Of a stretch of DNA of 64,000 bases, positions 34,661 through 46,064 are shown piece by piece; position 1 is the first letter of the stretch, and each line of letters begins with the position of its first letter. Source of the DNA: Pyxicephalus adspersus (Eukaryota; Chordata; Amphibia; Anura; Pyxicephalidae). The stretch is from NCBI RefSeq assembly GCF_032062135.1, contig NC_092868.1, positions 50,201,163-50,265,162 of the forward strand, read 5' to 3'. The notes under the pieces are model-generated. The model made no database searches. It was not told the DNA's origin and saw only the letters and a list, made by a program, of their open reading frames with translations. The translations under genes were made by a program, and so were the position numbers.

Positions 34661-35260
34661 CACGTAAATTGCATAATTGCATGTTCAGGTAAGGCGGATT
34701 TGCAGTATGATGCCCCAACGTGAATGGGCCCTCAATCTGTGTAAAGATGCTCATCAATAACGCTCAATACGCTAGTAATCAGTTCAAGTGACAGTTTTAT
34801 GAGCAGCGTGTATTGTTCTGTGGAAAGTGAAGGGGGGAAGATGGCATACTGCCAGGACTACAACAGCTCTTGTCAGCGGTCAGACGTTTATTGTGTTGAC
34901 ACCACTGCACACTAAGCACCATTGCGGGACACCTGTACCAGCGCCACCTCTCCACCCAATCAAAAGCCATCGCCTCCATCTGTTGTCTGTGCCAAGTTTC
35001 AGTTGCTACCTGAACAGGTGTCCCCATGGGAAAAATTCCTTTTATGCTGACAACTACAAAATTATAGATTTGGTATCATTTGGTGACAACTTTCGTTCTC
35101 TTTGTAGCTCAGCCACTGTCAATCTCCTGAAGGGGTTAATATATCTGATTTGCGCAGCGTATGTCTTGTTTGTGTACTGTAAATTCAGAGAACAGGTGCC
35201 GCAAGAATGTAATCAGCCTGCAGAATCAGGAATGGCCCTGGTTTCTCTGAGATTGGAGCT

Positions 35261-35268
35261 TTCCCACG
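35261..35268 (-). promoter_or_regulatory. Su(H)/RBPJ site, distal, hes5-like gene 2
   Basis: TTCCCACG reads CGTGGGAA on the minus strand, a perfect high-affinity RBPJ site. It lies 302 bp upstream of the start codon and faces the site at 35419. Confidence 0.65.
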
Positions 35269-35418
35269 GTAAAGTGTCTCATTTGTGTCATGTTACCACC
35301 GAGCCTCGCCCGCCTGGTCCACCTGCTGAGGAGGGAAGGCATGTACCCCCCCCAGCTATGGTCGGCCCTCACAGGCACACTTCCATTATCTGTATTGTTT
35401 ACATCATTACCTCTGCAG

Positions 35419-35426
35419 TGTGGGAA
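35419..35426 (+). promoter_or_regulatory. Su(H)/RBPJ site, proximal, hes5-like gene 2
   Basis: TGTGGGAA, a strong match to YRTGRGAA. It ends 44 bp before the TATA box, against 46 bp in hes5-like gene 1. Confidence 0.65.
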
Positions 35427-35470
35427 ACTGCCCCGTGTCATGAGACTTGTCTGACAGCATGGGCCCCGGG

Positions 35471-35478
35471 TATAAATA
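35471..35478 (+). promoter_or_regulatory. TATA box of hes5-like gene 2
   Basis: TATAAATA, 92 bp before the ATG, after a GC-rich GGGCCCCGGG. Transcription is expected to start near 35500. Confidence 0.75.
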
Positions 35479-35569
35479 GAGAATGGGACTGAGCTGGTCT
35501 TTCACTCTGCACCTTACACACAATTCACCTCACACTTCTCCTCACACACCGCACAGTTCACCTCACAAA

Positions 35570-37133
35570 ATGACCTCCAGCTTCCATCTGTTAGAGGAGG
35601 CCGACAAAGTCCACCTGAACAGAAAAAAGGTACAGGCAGAAGACGGGGGTAACAAACTGGTATTTGTCATTTCCCGACAACTTTTAGGGGATAACTTATT
35701 CATTAAGTGGGCCTAATATTCTCTGTTTTTTGCCCGCTTTAGATACGCAAGCCGGTCATTGAGAAGATGAGGAGAGATCGTATTAACCACAGCATTGAAC
35801 AAATCCGACATATACTGGAGAAAGACATCCAGAACCAGCGCCAGCACTCCAAGTTGGAGAAGGCAGACATTTTGGAAATGGCTGTTCAGTATCTACGGCA
35901 ACAGAAAATGCGCCAAAATGGTGAGTTGCCTCATAAAAGATACAAAAATTAAATGAAAGTGATAATTATTGTGGTAGATGGACAGCCAGCTGGGTATATT
36001 TAGAGATTGCTATTTTATTTAATATTATTATTATATTAGCGTTTTTTTCAGAACATACTATGTGCCTGTTTTTGTTATTATTATATTTTTGTTGTCGATG
36101 TTGGCAAGTGAACCCAGGACCTCAATGCAAAGATGCTCACCACTGATGTGTGCTGTTTTTGGTTGCCCATGGCAACCAATACTTTCTATATTATCAGACC
36201 AGGACTGTAATAATTAGATATTGTATCTGTTGCTATGGACAACAAGTCACATCTGGTGCATTTTTTATATATGAGACCATTTAACTGTACCAGTGGCAGA
36301 TGTAGCAAACAATGTGCCCTGTGCAGAACAGATTTGGTTCTCCCAGGCCAACTGACCTGGAGCCCCTGTGGGAGTCCCTATTGGCTGAGGAGGGTCCGGG
36401 GCCCTGAACTGTACAGTGCAAAGGTCCTGGGTTCAGCTCAGGGACAATGTCTGAATTGGGTTTTATGTTTTCCATTTGTTATTTCCTCCTACGTTACAGA
36501 CGTAAAGGAAATGGATGAATTGGCTTGTCACTGAAGATGCTATTTGCCTCGCTGTTATGCTTATCCATTGGCTTCAATGCTTTCTGAGTTACCGGTCTGG
36601 GAAGATATGCAGTATGTGATCACAGAATGGGCATATTTGTCAGAAAATTAAGGGCCATTCACACACATGGGCTGATCAGCGCATGCACATGCCCATGCCC
36701 ATACTCATGCATTCATAGTTCCTACATTTTGAGGGCTTATTCATTTTGATTTTTGCTAGCATGCAGCATGCATACAACACCCACCAATGTGCCCATGGAT
36801 GTGATCACCTCTTTATTTATATATTTATATGTTCTATAGAGTATTATGCTATGTTGATATGTTGTGTATTATTTATATTTCATGTATCTTCTTCTACTTA
36901 AAGTTGTAGATACCCAAAACAGCCAGGATCAGTACTACCATGGCTACTACAAGTGCTTGAAGGAGGCGGTGGGATTTCTGCACAGCCATGGACAAGAGAA
37001 GATCCTTCACCATATTTGCAGGCAGCAAAGCCAGTCCTTAGGAGAGCACAGCCTTGGTTATCCAGCCTCCTCGCCGCAGAGAAGTCCATGTAACCCCTCA
37101 GAAGGTCATGGGGTCATATGGAGGCCATGGTAG
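35570..37133 (+). CDS. hes5: Hes5-like bHLH-Orange-WRPW transcriptional repressor
   Basis: Three coding exons, 35570-35629, 35743-35920 and 36904-37133, give 155 residues (human HES5 has 166). Donors are AAAAAG|GTACAG and AAATG|GTGAGT; acceptors are CTTTAG|ATACGC and TTAAAG|TTGTAG. Intron phases 0 and 1 match the other hes5-like gene. Domains: basic region RKPVIEKMRRDRIN (residues 22-35) with the Hes proline, then helix-loop-helix to about residue 75 including SKLEKADILEMAVQYL, which is diagnostic of HES5. The Orange domain (about 90-110) holds YHGYYKCLKEAVGFL. The tail is Pro/Ser-rich and ends WRPW before the stop. The start was chosen because it gives a 20-codon first exon, as in gene 1, downstream of a TATA box. 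The protein is a nuclear repressor that acts with Groucho/TLE downstream of Notch. Frog genomes carry several hes5 paralogues, so the exact orthologue name is open. Confidence 0.95.
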
Positions 37134-37221
37134 ACCAGCAGACCATCACTGCAACATTACAGTGTCTTGTATTTTTGTAGCGCTGAAAGCGCCACTGATC
37201 TGGAGAAAAGATTGGCTGACA

Positions 37222-37430
37222 TAATGGACCTGATACATTAAAGCCTGGAAAAGACAGACTAACATGGGAGGACCTAGGTGATCCAGCAAAACTGGAATGA
37301 TCTGGTCGAGGAATGAAAACATTTGCCAAATAATAGGAAATGATTGCATGAAATCCATTCCAGGTTTGCTGGATCACCTAACTACCAAACACGGTGGTCT
37401 ATCTTCCCCAGTCTTGGAGAAGACTGCCTA
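37222..37430. mobile_element. Family C palindromic MITE inside the 3' UTR of hes5-like gene 2
   Basis: From GGACCTGATACATTAAAGCC, through ATGGGAGGACCTAGGTGATC and GCTGGATCACCTA, to CCCAGTCTTGGAGAAG. The halves are complementary, so the transcript would contain a long imperfect hairpin starting about 90 nt after the stop. Confidence 0.7.
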
Positions 37431-38530
37431 ACCCACTGCCTAACATTTAAACTTAAAGTTTTGGTTCAGTGGGGGAGGGTTAAAACCTGAGATTTGTAGT
37501 GCTCTTTTCATGATGGAGTGATTTCCCCTTTGTGGGGTCACAGGGAAATTGCCCTGGAGGGTACACAAAAATCTCCACATCATGGTAAGAAATCATACAG
37601 AAGAAATAGGGAAAGGGAAGAATGATTGTAACTTTAGATATACTTAAGGTTTTAAATAGGATTTTTTTTACATTTTTTGACATTCTGCTTTGGGGTATTG
37701 CAGCAATGCTTCAGGAAAAAAGGGGTTTTTCACCTTTACAAGGTGTTACAATGTAATGAGTTGGGGTGATGCTAGTCTGCCGGTGACCATCAGTGTTCCA
37801 CGTTCATGCGTTCACTGGCTGGTGAGACTTAATGCACTGTACAGACACCTGGTGACAATATCTCTGGGTAAAATAAGGTTGGGGTGGGGTTGTTGGTGGC
37901 GGGGCAGGAATGTACCAGGAAGGCAAAATATGAGCAGATTGAACTTGAACCAAAGCTTTACATGAGCACACAGGTAACCAATATATTTTGATACACCTAA
38001 AACTTAATTTTTTTCATTGTTAAAACAAAAAAAATATTTTTCTAAGAGGCATATTGATAAAGCAATGAATCTTTCATTCACTAAAAATCAATTACTGCCA
38101 TTAAAAATGTTTAGTTTTCCCATTCAGTTAGTGTTTCCACTGTTCCACTAAATAGACCTTTTGGGTTATACTGAACATGTATCTTCAGGGTTTGCTGGTG
38201 GCTACAAATGAAACGTGTCTTTTATAAAGATGTTTCTGAGGTTTATCGGGAATATTTGAGTTTCCTTTGTCAAAGTGTTTGAAATGAGCACTGTCCATGC
38301 TGCCCCCAGCGCTATCAATGGAAAATGACAAGAATAAGAAGGAGATTCTGATTGGCTGCTGGGGCGCAGCGCAGACACTTCCTATCGGAAATACTTGCAA
38401 AGATGAAGTTCTATAAGTTTACACTTGTTTTTGGCAATATTTATTATAATTATCAAATATATATATGTATGTTGTATGTCCTATTGGGTGACTTTGGCAC
38501 CATGTTTCTGTAAAGTTTTAAGATCTTATA

Positions 38531-38536
38531 AATAAA
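38531..38536 (+). terminator. Polyadenylation signal, hes5-like gene 2
   Basis: AATAAA in TTATAAATAAATCT, about 1.4 kb after the stop codon, preceded by AT-rich sequence. If used, the 3' UTR includes the MITE at 37222. An earlier variant signal is possible. Confidence 0.5.
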
Positions 38537-40640
38537 TCTATTTTACTATTTATTTTGTTGTTGTTTTTCCCTTTGCATTATTATTGATCGCTATTAGGGA
38601 TTCACCCAGCTTGTATCCAAAATGTACACAATTATCACATGTGACCCCCACAAATGCACCAATAAACAGCAATATATATTATATTTTGGTCTTAGGTGTA
38701 TATATGTTGAAGTGACCGTCACCAATTTAAACAAGATTTTTTTTTTAAATTTATTCTATAGCAATGCACCTTAAACTTTCTAAAAAATGTGACTTCTCCA
38801 GGAAAATCCATTCCCTGGCATGGTCCTTTCCCTTTCTGGGAGTGCTGACCCAGCTTCTTCATCCCTCCTCTCACCAATTTATATAGCCTTTTCTGCAACT
38901 GCTTGGGAAACAGTGAAGGTGAATACTTGAGTCTGTTGGGGCTGCTGATGTCCAAGACCACCATCAGAAATTTCTGTGCTCCATACTAGGTAAATGTCCT
39001 GACATTGCAAAAGCCAAGCTCTTTTGATCAGAACCCAGTACAGAAGTATCCCTTGTCCCCGACCCCAATGGCAGCCCTGCTGACATCACATTCAAGAACA
39101 TTCAAAACACATACAGTATATAACCTATAGGGAAGATTTAAGCTGGAATAAAAGGTGACAGGATCTGTTCAGACATAAAGTTTGGGATACCCTGCATGCA
39201 AGTCCCTGGCAGCCTGTTTTGTACTTGGTATGTTACCTTTGTTCCCTCCTCTCTCATGACCATTGGACCATCCATCCAGTTAAAAATTCCTGGTCTCTCC
39301 TTTTCTAGTTTCATTTTCCATTTACCTTTTGCAGACAAAGAGGCTTTAAAGCAGAATTGTCATTAAAATGAAAGAATGACACTTACCTTTTCTTCAGCAG
39401 AGTCCTGGCTTCCAGTTCTTAGTCTACTTGGAGACTCACCTGCCTGTGGATCTGATCAAGTCGGCAAGTGACTATACTCTCAGCACAGAATTGGAATCAA
39501 GAGGTAAGTCTTTTGTATAAAATGGTATTAAATAGAATAATGTCTGTGACCCTGTTTTTGATATTCAGCCTATTTGTACTGGTGACCACTGTCTCTATTT
39601 ATCACCGGAATGAGAGATGAGAGGTAATATTCCACCTGTTCCAGTGACAACCTAGTTTGGGATCATTTCTACTTACTTTCATTTAGTGTCCTCATACAGG
39701 ACATAGCACAGCCCTATTTGTCACAGCAAGAGGAGACCTGAGTTTTCTGACTACAGTTCAATAGGATTTAAAGGTCTTGCCACTCCCCCAGCCTATCACT
39801 GGACAGTAAAAGGAGCAGCAGCAGACTGATATGGTCATCTCTGTCATTTTGCTTCTCCTGCTCATCAGCATGCCCTATGCACTGCAACACTGCTGATTCT
39901 GTGCTGCGTCTTCTTTCCAGTGTGAGCTATACTGTGGAGGAATTGGAAATGTATTTAAATAAACGCATTTCTTGATCCATTTATGAATACAGTCTGAATT
40001 ATTATGTGTTAATAATACAGAATTAGGCCTTACCGGTTAGGCTTTGGCCTGTGAAAAATGTCCTTTAAATTGCTGCCAACATTTTTGTACTGCTTATAGA
40101 TAAATTTCTTCCAGCAGGTTTATGTAACAAGAGTGGATAATACTTTATAGGAATAATTAATATTTCATTCTGGAAAGCCCTTTGTGTCCAATCACAATTC
40201 ACTTTAATTGGTTTCTGCTATTGCTACAGATAGACACCCATGAGGCCATCTGGAGGCCAGAGATAATAAAATTATGTGAATGTAGACAGGTCCTCATATT
40301 AATAGTGATGCAAATGACAATTATTATGTATAATGCACAAAGACAAGTTCCAAAGAAGCAATTGGGGACTTTTAGGGCAACTTATAATCACTTATCATAT
40401 GAATCACATACTTAATTAGAATGCCAGCACATATTATTAATACACATACAATAACAACTCATTAAAATCCATAGTTATGCAGATTACAGATTTTGACAGT
40501 ATATGGTTTCATTAAATATATGACCAGACGCGTTACAGAAAATAATATGTATTAAACAGGTAGTGTAGATTTATTTTAGATTTAGAAACCACCAAGGCAC
40601 CAATAAAGTTAAAACTCTACGTAAAAAAAATTCCAGCCTA
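38537..40640. other. Intergenic, no gene recognised
   Basis: No exon-like frame. A worn repeat related to family D may lie near 39350-39510 (TTAAAGCAGAATTGTCATT, ACACTTACCTTTTC). Confidence 0.35.
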
Positions 40641-40719
40641 ACTGAAGTTAGGCTTCTTGCTTTCCCCTCCAATAAGTTTTTCATGTCCCTTGATTTCACT
40701 TTTAGCAGATAAAAGTTAT

Positions 40720-41070
40720 TAACCCCCCCCCCCCCCCCTCTACCTTTTATGTTCACATTCTTCCCCTTTTTTATCCTCCACTCTTTCTCATCCCCCTTCC
40801 TCCTTTCCCCCCAAATCTCTCATCATTCTCTGTTCCCTTTCACCTCCCCTTTTCCCATTCGTGCATCTTTCTTAACTTCTCTCCATCCTTGTGACCATTC
40901 TGTGTTCCTCTTTTTTTAACCTATCCCACCACCCCCTACCATCTTTCCTCCTTCTTCTCTTCCCTTTCCTCTTTTCACCCCTCTTGTCTCTCATTCCCTC
41001 TCCCTCTCTTCCCTCTACCCACTTTCTTTATTGTCCTCTGACCCCCACTCCCTCTCTTTCCATACCAGTG
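40720..41070. repeat. Polypyrimidine tract with C homopolymer
   Basis: A run of about 17 C at 40723-40739 opens about 340 bp in which nearly every base is C or T (motifs CTTCCTCC, CCTTTCCTC, TCTCTCATTCCC). The strand bias is extreme and ends at the repeat around 41066. The small plus-strand frame here (Phe/Leu/Ser/Pro-rich) is a composition artefact. Confidence 0.85.
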
Positions 41071-41500
41071 TTCCTAAACCAGGGATTCTCTAGAGCAGGG
41101 GTCGGCAAACTCCAGGCTTTAGGCCAAATACGACCTAGCCGCTGGTTTGTTCCGGCCTAACGCCCCCTGGCCAATCCGGCCTAATGCCGGCTGGCAACCA
41201 GCGGCTCCTGAGTCACGGGTTATAAACTACCGGAGCCACCAGAGCTCCGGTGCCGCCCCCTTGCAGTTGCTCCCCTATTTACCACGGCCATCGTTGATAC
41301 TTCTGCCGCGGTAAATAGGGAAAGCTCCCTGAAGGTAAATCCCTATCCTCCCCAATGCATCCTCCCACCCACCCCATAATTGGCCTAGTGGCCATAAAAC
41401 TTTGCCAACCCCTGCTCTAGAGGTCGCTAGGGGTTCATTGAGCAAGAAGCAATTTGTGCCCCTGAGGTCAGTTTAACACACACCAATAGTTTTATGAGTT
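41066..41500. mobile_element. hAT-like repeat, host of a nested insertion
   Basis: CAGTGTTCCTAAACCAGGG at the left and GGGTTCATTGAGC, CTGAGGTCAGTTTAACACAC after the inner element follow the order of the intact copy at 63134-63416 (CAGTGTTTCTATATCAGGG, GGTCAGTTTAACAGATACC). The right end fades after about 41500. Confidence 0.6.
41096..41414. mobile_element. hAT MITE nested in another hAT repeat
   Basis: A 319-bp element from CAGGGGTCGGCAAACTCC to TTTGCCAACCCCTG, flanked by a perfect 8-bp duplication CTCTAGAG (41088-41095 and 41415-41422). The interior is GC-rich (GGCCAATCCGGCCTAATGCC). No coding capacity. Confidence 0.92.
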
Positions 41501-41573
41501 TCATGTTCACCCATGGGTACCAGGCATTATAATTTAGGTCCCTGATTTTCAGCACATTATTCCTCAGTACATT

Positions 41574-41670
41574 GAGCCCAATTTATTAAAGCTCCTCAAG
41601 GCTGGAGAAGATACACGTTCACCAGTGAACCTGGGTAATCCAGCAAACTTTGAATATATCTGGTCTTCTG
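41574..41670. mobile_element. Family C MITE, left part only
   Basis: GAGCCCAATTTATTAAAGC to ATATCTGGTC, then unrelated sequence. Truncated copy. Confidence 0.6.
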
Positions 41671-43380
41671 CCTCCCCTCTGCCTTTTGCACTGCATCAAG
41701 GTTTTCTAGGGTGAAGAGGCTGGGAATCAATGTATTCTCTGTTGTCCACGTTATTTGGATATTATTTTATTGCTGTTTTTATCCCCATGCACTTTTAAAC
41801 AGCTCCTGAGGAATCAGACCTTTCTTGTTGCGAAACGCGTAAAGTTCAACTCCACTGGGACAGAAGAATAAGTTCACTGTGCTATCTATATTTTTGTAAA
41901 TTTTAGAATTACTGCTGACTGGTATTTGTTATGGAGGGATCGATTTTATTATTGTATTATTATTACCTTGTATTTATATAGTACCAACATATTACAAAAT
42001 TTAGTACATTTACTATCTCTGTACATTACATATCTCATTTACTTGATCAATATAAACGGAGGTACTTTGTAACTGAACCTAAAATAATTTTTTTATTTAA
42101 CGATTTTCTATATTGGCACAATCTTACAATAATTTCTGGGTAGCCATAGGAGTCTTGTCCAGGAAAGGGTGAAAGAAAACCCCATTGCATAGTGTATGCT
42201 GGGAAGAAAATTCTCTTTTGACTAGGTGATAAGCAGGTTCATCAGAATAGATGAAGGTGAAAGCCCATTGTTGTCTAAGCCATAGGAAGCTATTGGATGA
42301 AGTATTTTCTTGTTAAGTAGTCATCAAATCAAAAATTTTCTTTCCTTTCGTGATCCACTTTCACCTTCTGGTTTCCCTTGTCTGATCTGGTTTGATTATT
42401 TGGTGTTTCTGTTTTAATATCATTTCCCTTAAACAAAACAGATTGGGTGTCCCTCCAATGCCAATAGACACAGCTTAATGCTAACAGTAATCTATCACCC
42501 CATTTGTGGCTGTGATAGCATTGTAGGGTGCACATTTGTGCTGTGTATTATTTTAATGCAAACACATGGGATTCTATTGGAAAGAATAAACGTGTTTTCA
42601 CCTTTAAAAGTTAGTGTATATAACCGATCTATCGCCTCTCCAAAAAGCTCCACAATAAAAAAGTAATGTTACTTAGCTTTAGGACTTGGCCAGGACTTCA
42701 ATCATTTGCAGTGGGCAATGAAAGCTTTTGTCCAGACTGCATAATTTGTTCATCATGTAACATTTTCACATTTTCTGTCCTCTTCCGTGTCTAGAACACA
42801 TAACTGCCTCTACTCTTCCTGTCTTCTGTTTTTTCTGCATTCTTGCTGTCCTGTGTCAAACTCGATAATATAATTACTTGGCACATTATTATTATTATTG
42901 TTATTATTATCAATAAAATAATAATAAACAGTATTTATATAACGCCAACATAATATGCAGCGCTCTACAGTAGAGAAACATGGACTAAATGAGAGTGCCA
43001 CTAACACCTTTATGTAAAGGTGGTGGCTAAATCAGTCTCCATATTTGTTTTTTAAAAGAATGTTAAAAAAGGTTTTGTTCTTCCTGTGTCCCTCCTCCAA
43101 CCCACTCTCCCTCCACTACAGCAACCCCAACCCAACTCACTGTCTTTTTCTATTCTGCCTCTTTAACCTCCTTCCTTATACTCTAACATTTCACTTCCAT
43201 GTCCTTCTTTCATTAGCTGTTTCAGGTCTGACATCTTCCTTGGAGCAAACAAAAAGAGTAAAAAGTACATAAACAACACAAATAAAAATACAGACATTGG
43301 CAGCATTAAACTCCAATGACTCCAGCTGTGCCCAATATATTGAATAAACACTTGTCATGCAAAAAGTGTAAAACTCAGCT
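41671..43380. other. Intergenic with small repeat fragments
   Basis: A GCGAAACGCG-containing retroelement-like scrap lies at about 41800-41870. An ATT/AAT microsatellite with a worn LINE tail (TTTATATAACGCC) lies at 42888-42990. On the minus strand near 43232 an acceptor-like TTGCTCCAAG precedes a short frame (GAAGATGTC...) that could belong to the exon-like segment at 43381-43600. No gene is established. Confidence 0.35.
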
Positions 43381-43600
43381 TACCTGGAGCATGAAGCCCA
43401 CAATTAGCAAAACAAAGAGCATTCTGGCCACATAGAGAAACATGTCAGTTTTTTTTCAGCCCTTGGACAAAGTTCATCTTGACTTGAGTCTGAATCCACA
43501 TCCACTGTCTGGATGGTACAGAGAGGGCTGGATATTGGGCATACATCTGCAATGAGTCTTTTTGACAACTGTTTTCAGGGAAGAATCTGTTAAAAAACAC
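43381..43600 (-). pseudogene. Decayed exon-like segment: C-x-C motif, then signal-peptide-like exon
   Basis: On the minus strand, TTTTTTAACAG is followed by a frame containing THCRCMPN, then, after a frame change, TIQTVDVDSDSSQDELC. Directly after it comes ATGTTTCTCTATGTGGCC, opening a 20-residue hydrophobic frame (MFLYVARMLFVLL..) that ends at CTCCAG|GTAAGC, as a signal-peptide exon would. The second copy at 45860-46064 shares CRCMPN-like and IQTV sequence. A C-x-C start after a phase-1 junction and a separate signal exon recall CXC chemokine genes. The exon order is wrong for one gene and frames are broken, so at best this is a pair of relics. The chemokine reading is a guess. Confidence 0.35.
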
Positions 43601-43879
43601 ATGTAAAAGAAAACACAAGTTGTGTGAACAACAGCAGCAGATTAAGGCTTGATTATTTTTTTTCCTAAAGCCATAATTAGCTGGAAAACATATTTACATT
43701 ATAATAGAAACTCCAGAGGAATCAACAGGTGGATATGGTTATATCCCTCACTTGCATTATTATGCCCTTTAGTTTATTTTTTATAAATAATACAAATACA
43801 TATCCAATAAATGTTATAAAACCTTCATCAAATATTTACTTTTCTTCAAAAAGTTTATACATTTTTTCATGTATTTTTT

Positions 43880-44525
43880 ACATTTTCATGTACTTAAAAC
43901 AAAGAATTTAAAACAAATGACATCACTTTTCTACATAGTCACCTTCCTTTTGTACAACAACACAATTCTCTTTGACAGATTTCCTCTTCTTTTTTTAGAG
44001 CGGATTGAGGTTTCAATTCTTCCTGAAGCATTTAACAATATGTTACACTTGTGACAGTTGTTCCCCGTTCCTGAGAGTCCCAGAAGATGGTCAAATCAAC
44101 TTTCCTGCCAACGGTTGAGCCCTGAATTTCTTTGCTACAGGAGATGATGGATGCTTCCATTGCATACTCTGCCCTTGACTTGGTGAACTCATGCTTCATC
44201 ATGCTTCACCACCGAGACTATCTGCTGCAGAAAAATGTCACCTTCTTCAGGTGTTGAAAACAATTGTCTAAGCACTTATGCTCCTCTGCCTACTGTGTAG
44301 GCACCCACCGGGCACAAACCTGACTGACCTTGAGGCTTTCATGAATCAGGACATAGGCAAAGCAAACATTTACATTCAGCTTTTCTGGAACATTTTCATC
44401 TCTGATTCTTCTATTTTCGCAAATTCGTTCCAGGGTTCTTTCTTCATTCCTCGTAGTCGTGACTGTAACTGGACGTCCGGAGGGTTCTGCATCCATCACA
44501 CTAGTACAGCTATTCATAAACATTG
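43880..44525 (-). pseudogene. Mariner-type transposase remnant
   Basis: On the minus strand, 44523-44290 reads DAEPSGRPVTVTT, then ICENRRIRDENVPEKL and SQVCARWVP. This is the linker and second helix-turn-helix region of mariner transposases. Downstream pieces in shifted frames include LTIFWDSQE and LKKRRGNLSKRIVLL, from the catalytic half, separated by stops. The coding frame is interrupted several times. The element is dead and its inverted repeats were not found. Confidence 0.75.
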
Positions 44526-44819
44526 CATTTCATTTATATAAGACTCTACGAGAGAGAAAACTTTATCTCCATACTGAGCACACATACAGAAATGATTTTG
44601 TACTCCCAGCAACCTTCTGTGCACCTTGCACCTTTGGTGCAATGTATTCGTTTCGCAGCCATCTTCACCACAGCGTGACAACTTTAATACAAAACTGCAT
44701 GATAACCCGGCTTGCCAGACAGACTAGTCACATGACACTCCCAAACACAACCAATTACTACTTTCTATGCCCTCACCATTTTCAACAAAAATATAAAAGT
44801 GCAGAAATTGTTACATATT

Positions 44820-44980
44820 AAGTCAGGTTGAAAAAAGCCCATCAAGTTCAATCCCTAGGGAAATAAACATATCCGAGATATAAAACCCTATGGAGAGTAT
44901 GGGGAGGAAGGCAACAAAAAAACCTGGTGCATTTTGCTCCAACAGGGGAAAAAATTTTCAGATGTTCCCTGGATCAAGAG
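44820..44980. repeat. Worn dispersed repeat
   Basis: GCCCATCAAGTTCAATCCC, TATGGAGAGTATGGGGAGG and GGGGAAAAAATTTTCAGATG resemble a widespread vertebrate repeat type. The family is not identified. Confidence 0.35.
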
Positions 44981-45262
44981 TCTCTGTTATCTTTACTTTA
45001 AAACTTTAATACCGAGTTATATTCTGTATAATCTCATATCAATGGGTTTTTTTTTTATGAGTGGTCAACCTGTATTAATGTTTTGGTTTGTAAGGATTTA
45101 GAAAAACACTGTGTGTGACAAAATAATTGAATGGGTGTAGCAAAATACAAACTTTAAAAACAAAAGAGTCTCCCAATGTTGTGTATTTTCGTATTCACAT
45201 CCCAATATACAAACTAATAGTAGAGAAAGTATTTTACACTAGTAGGGATTTTATAGTGGCCT

Positions 45263-45742
45263 TAAAGCAGACCTAAACTGAAAACAAAAAAATTACACTT
45301 ACCTTTAATCCTGCAGATCCCTGGATGGCGCTGGTCCTTCCTGTGATACAGTCTTGCGTTATCCTGAAATTCCTCTTTGTCCCAGGGCTGAGGAAGCGTC
45401 AGACACTGCCATCTTCAGTCTTGTTTTTCGTCTTCTTCTTGCCTTCCTAGTATGTCACCCAAACTTGCACTGCGCAGGTGCGAGATCAGGTGATGTAGCC
45501 CGCTGTAAAGTGGGAAAAAAAAGAGAGCCGATCTGCTCCTTCTGTGCATATCCAAGATAAGAGCATGCGCAGAAGAAGCACCCGAGGTAATAAAGACTGA
45601 AAGGGGAGGTGCTGCACCCTTTTTTTTTTTTTAAATGGTGTTGCACTTAAAAAAATAAAAAATAATTAACATTTTTCCTATACATATAAGGTGTGTCTAC
45701 CCTTTTATGTAAAGTGAAAATGATGAGTTTAGGTCTGATTTA
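45263..45742. mobile_element. MITE, family D
   Basis: Starts TTAAAGCAGACCTAAACTGA and ends TTTAGGTCTGATTTAA, an inverted repeat. The interior contains ACACTTACCTTTAATCCTGC, TGCGCAGGTGCGAGATCAGG and GCATGCGCAGAAGAAGCA. Related copies are at 14085-14760 and in part near 48610-49020 and 60190-60560. The embedded open frame is not conserved between copies. Confidence 0.7.
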
Positions 45743-45859
45743 ATTACCAACATAATTTTTAAAAATGTTTTAAAAATATATTTTATTTATCACAATATTA
45801 TAAAATACAAATAAAAAATAGTACATACATCTCTTACATACAATTAGTGGGGTGTAGCA

Positions 45860-46064
45860 AAAGACATACTGGGGTAAAAAAGGGACTTGATTCTGGATTT
45901 GTGGTCACAGTCTGGATGATTGTATTGTTCGGAGGGGCAATATTGGGCATACATCTGCCATGGAACTTCTTAGGAGCAGTCTTTGGAGGACAATTCGTAA
46001 AAAAACAAAAAAAAACAACATGAAATAGAAAAGTCAAGTTGTGTGAAATGGGAAAAAGAGCCAC
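45860..46064 (-). pseudogene. Second copy of the C-x-C exon-like segment
   Basis: The minus-strand frame reads PPKTAPKKFHGRCMPNIAPP and then IIQTVTTNPESSPFF. It matches 43440-43600 at DNA level (CAGATGTATGCCCAATAT, ATCCAGACTGTG) and continues 3' to CCCAG/TATG. The first cysteine of C-x-C is replaced by glycine, and no signal-peptide exon is seen nearby. Relic, function unknown. Confidence 0.35.

Noticed and set aside
34827..35492. 221-codon plus-strand open frame just upstream of hes5-like gene 2
   Set aside because: It runs through both RBPJ sites and the TATA box of the next gene, has no recognisable domain, and its composition does not look coding. Best read as a chance open frame over promoter DNA.
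40891..41160. Leu/Pro/Ser/Phe-rich 89-codon frame
   Set aside because: A composition artefact of the polypyrimidine tract that runs into a hAT MITE.
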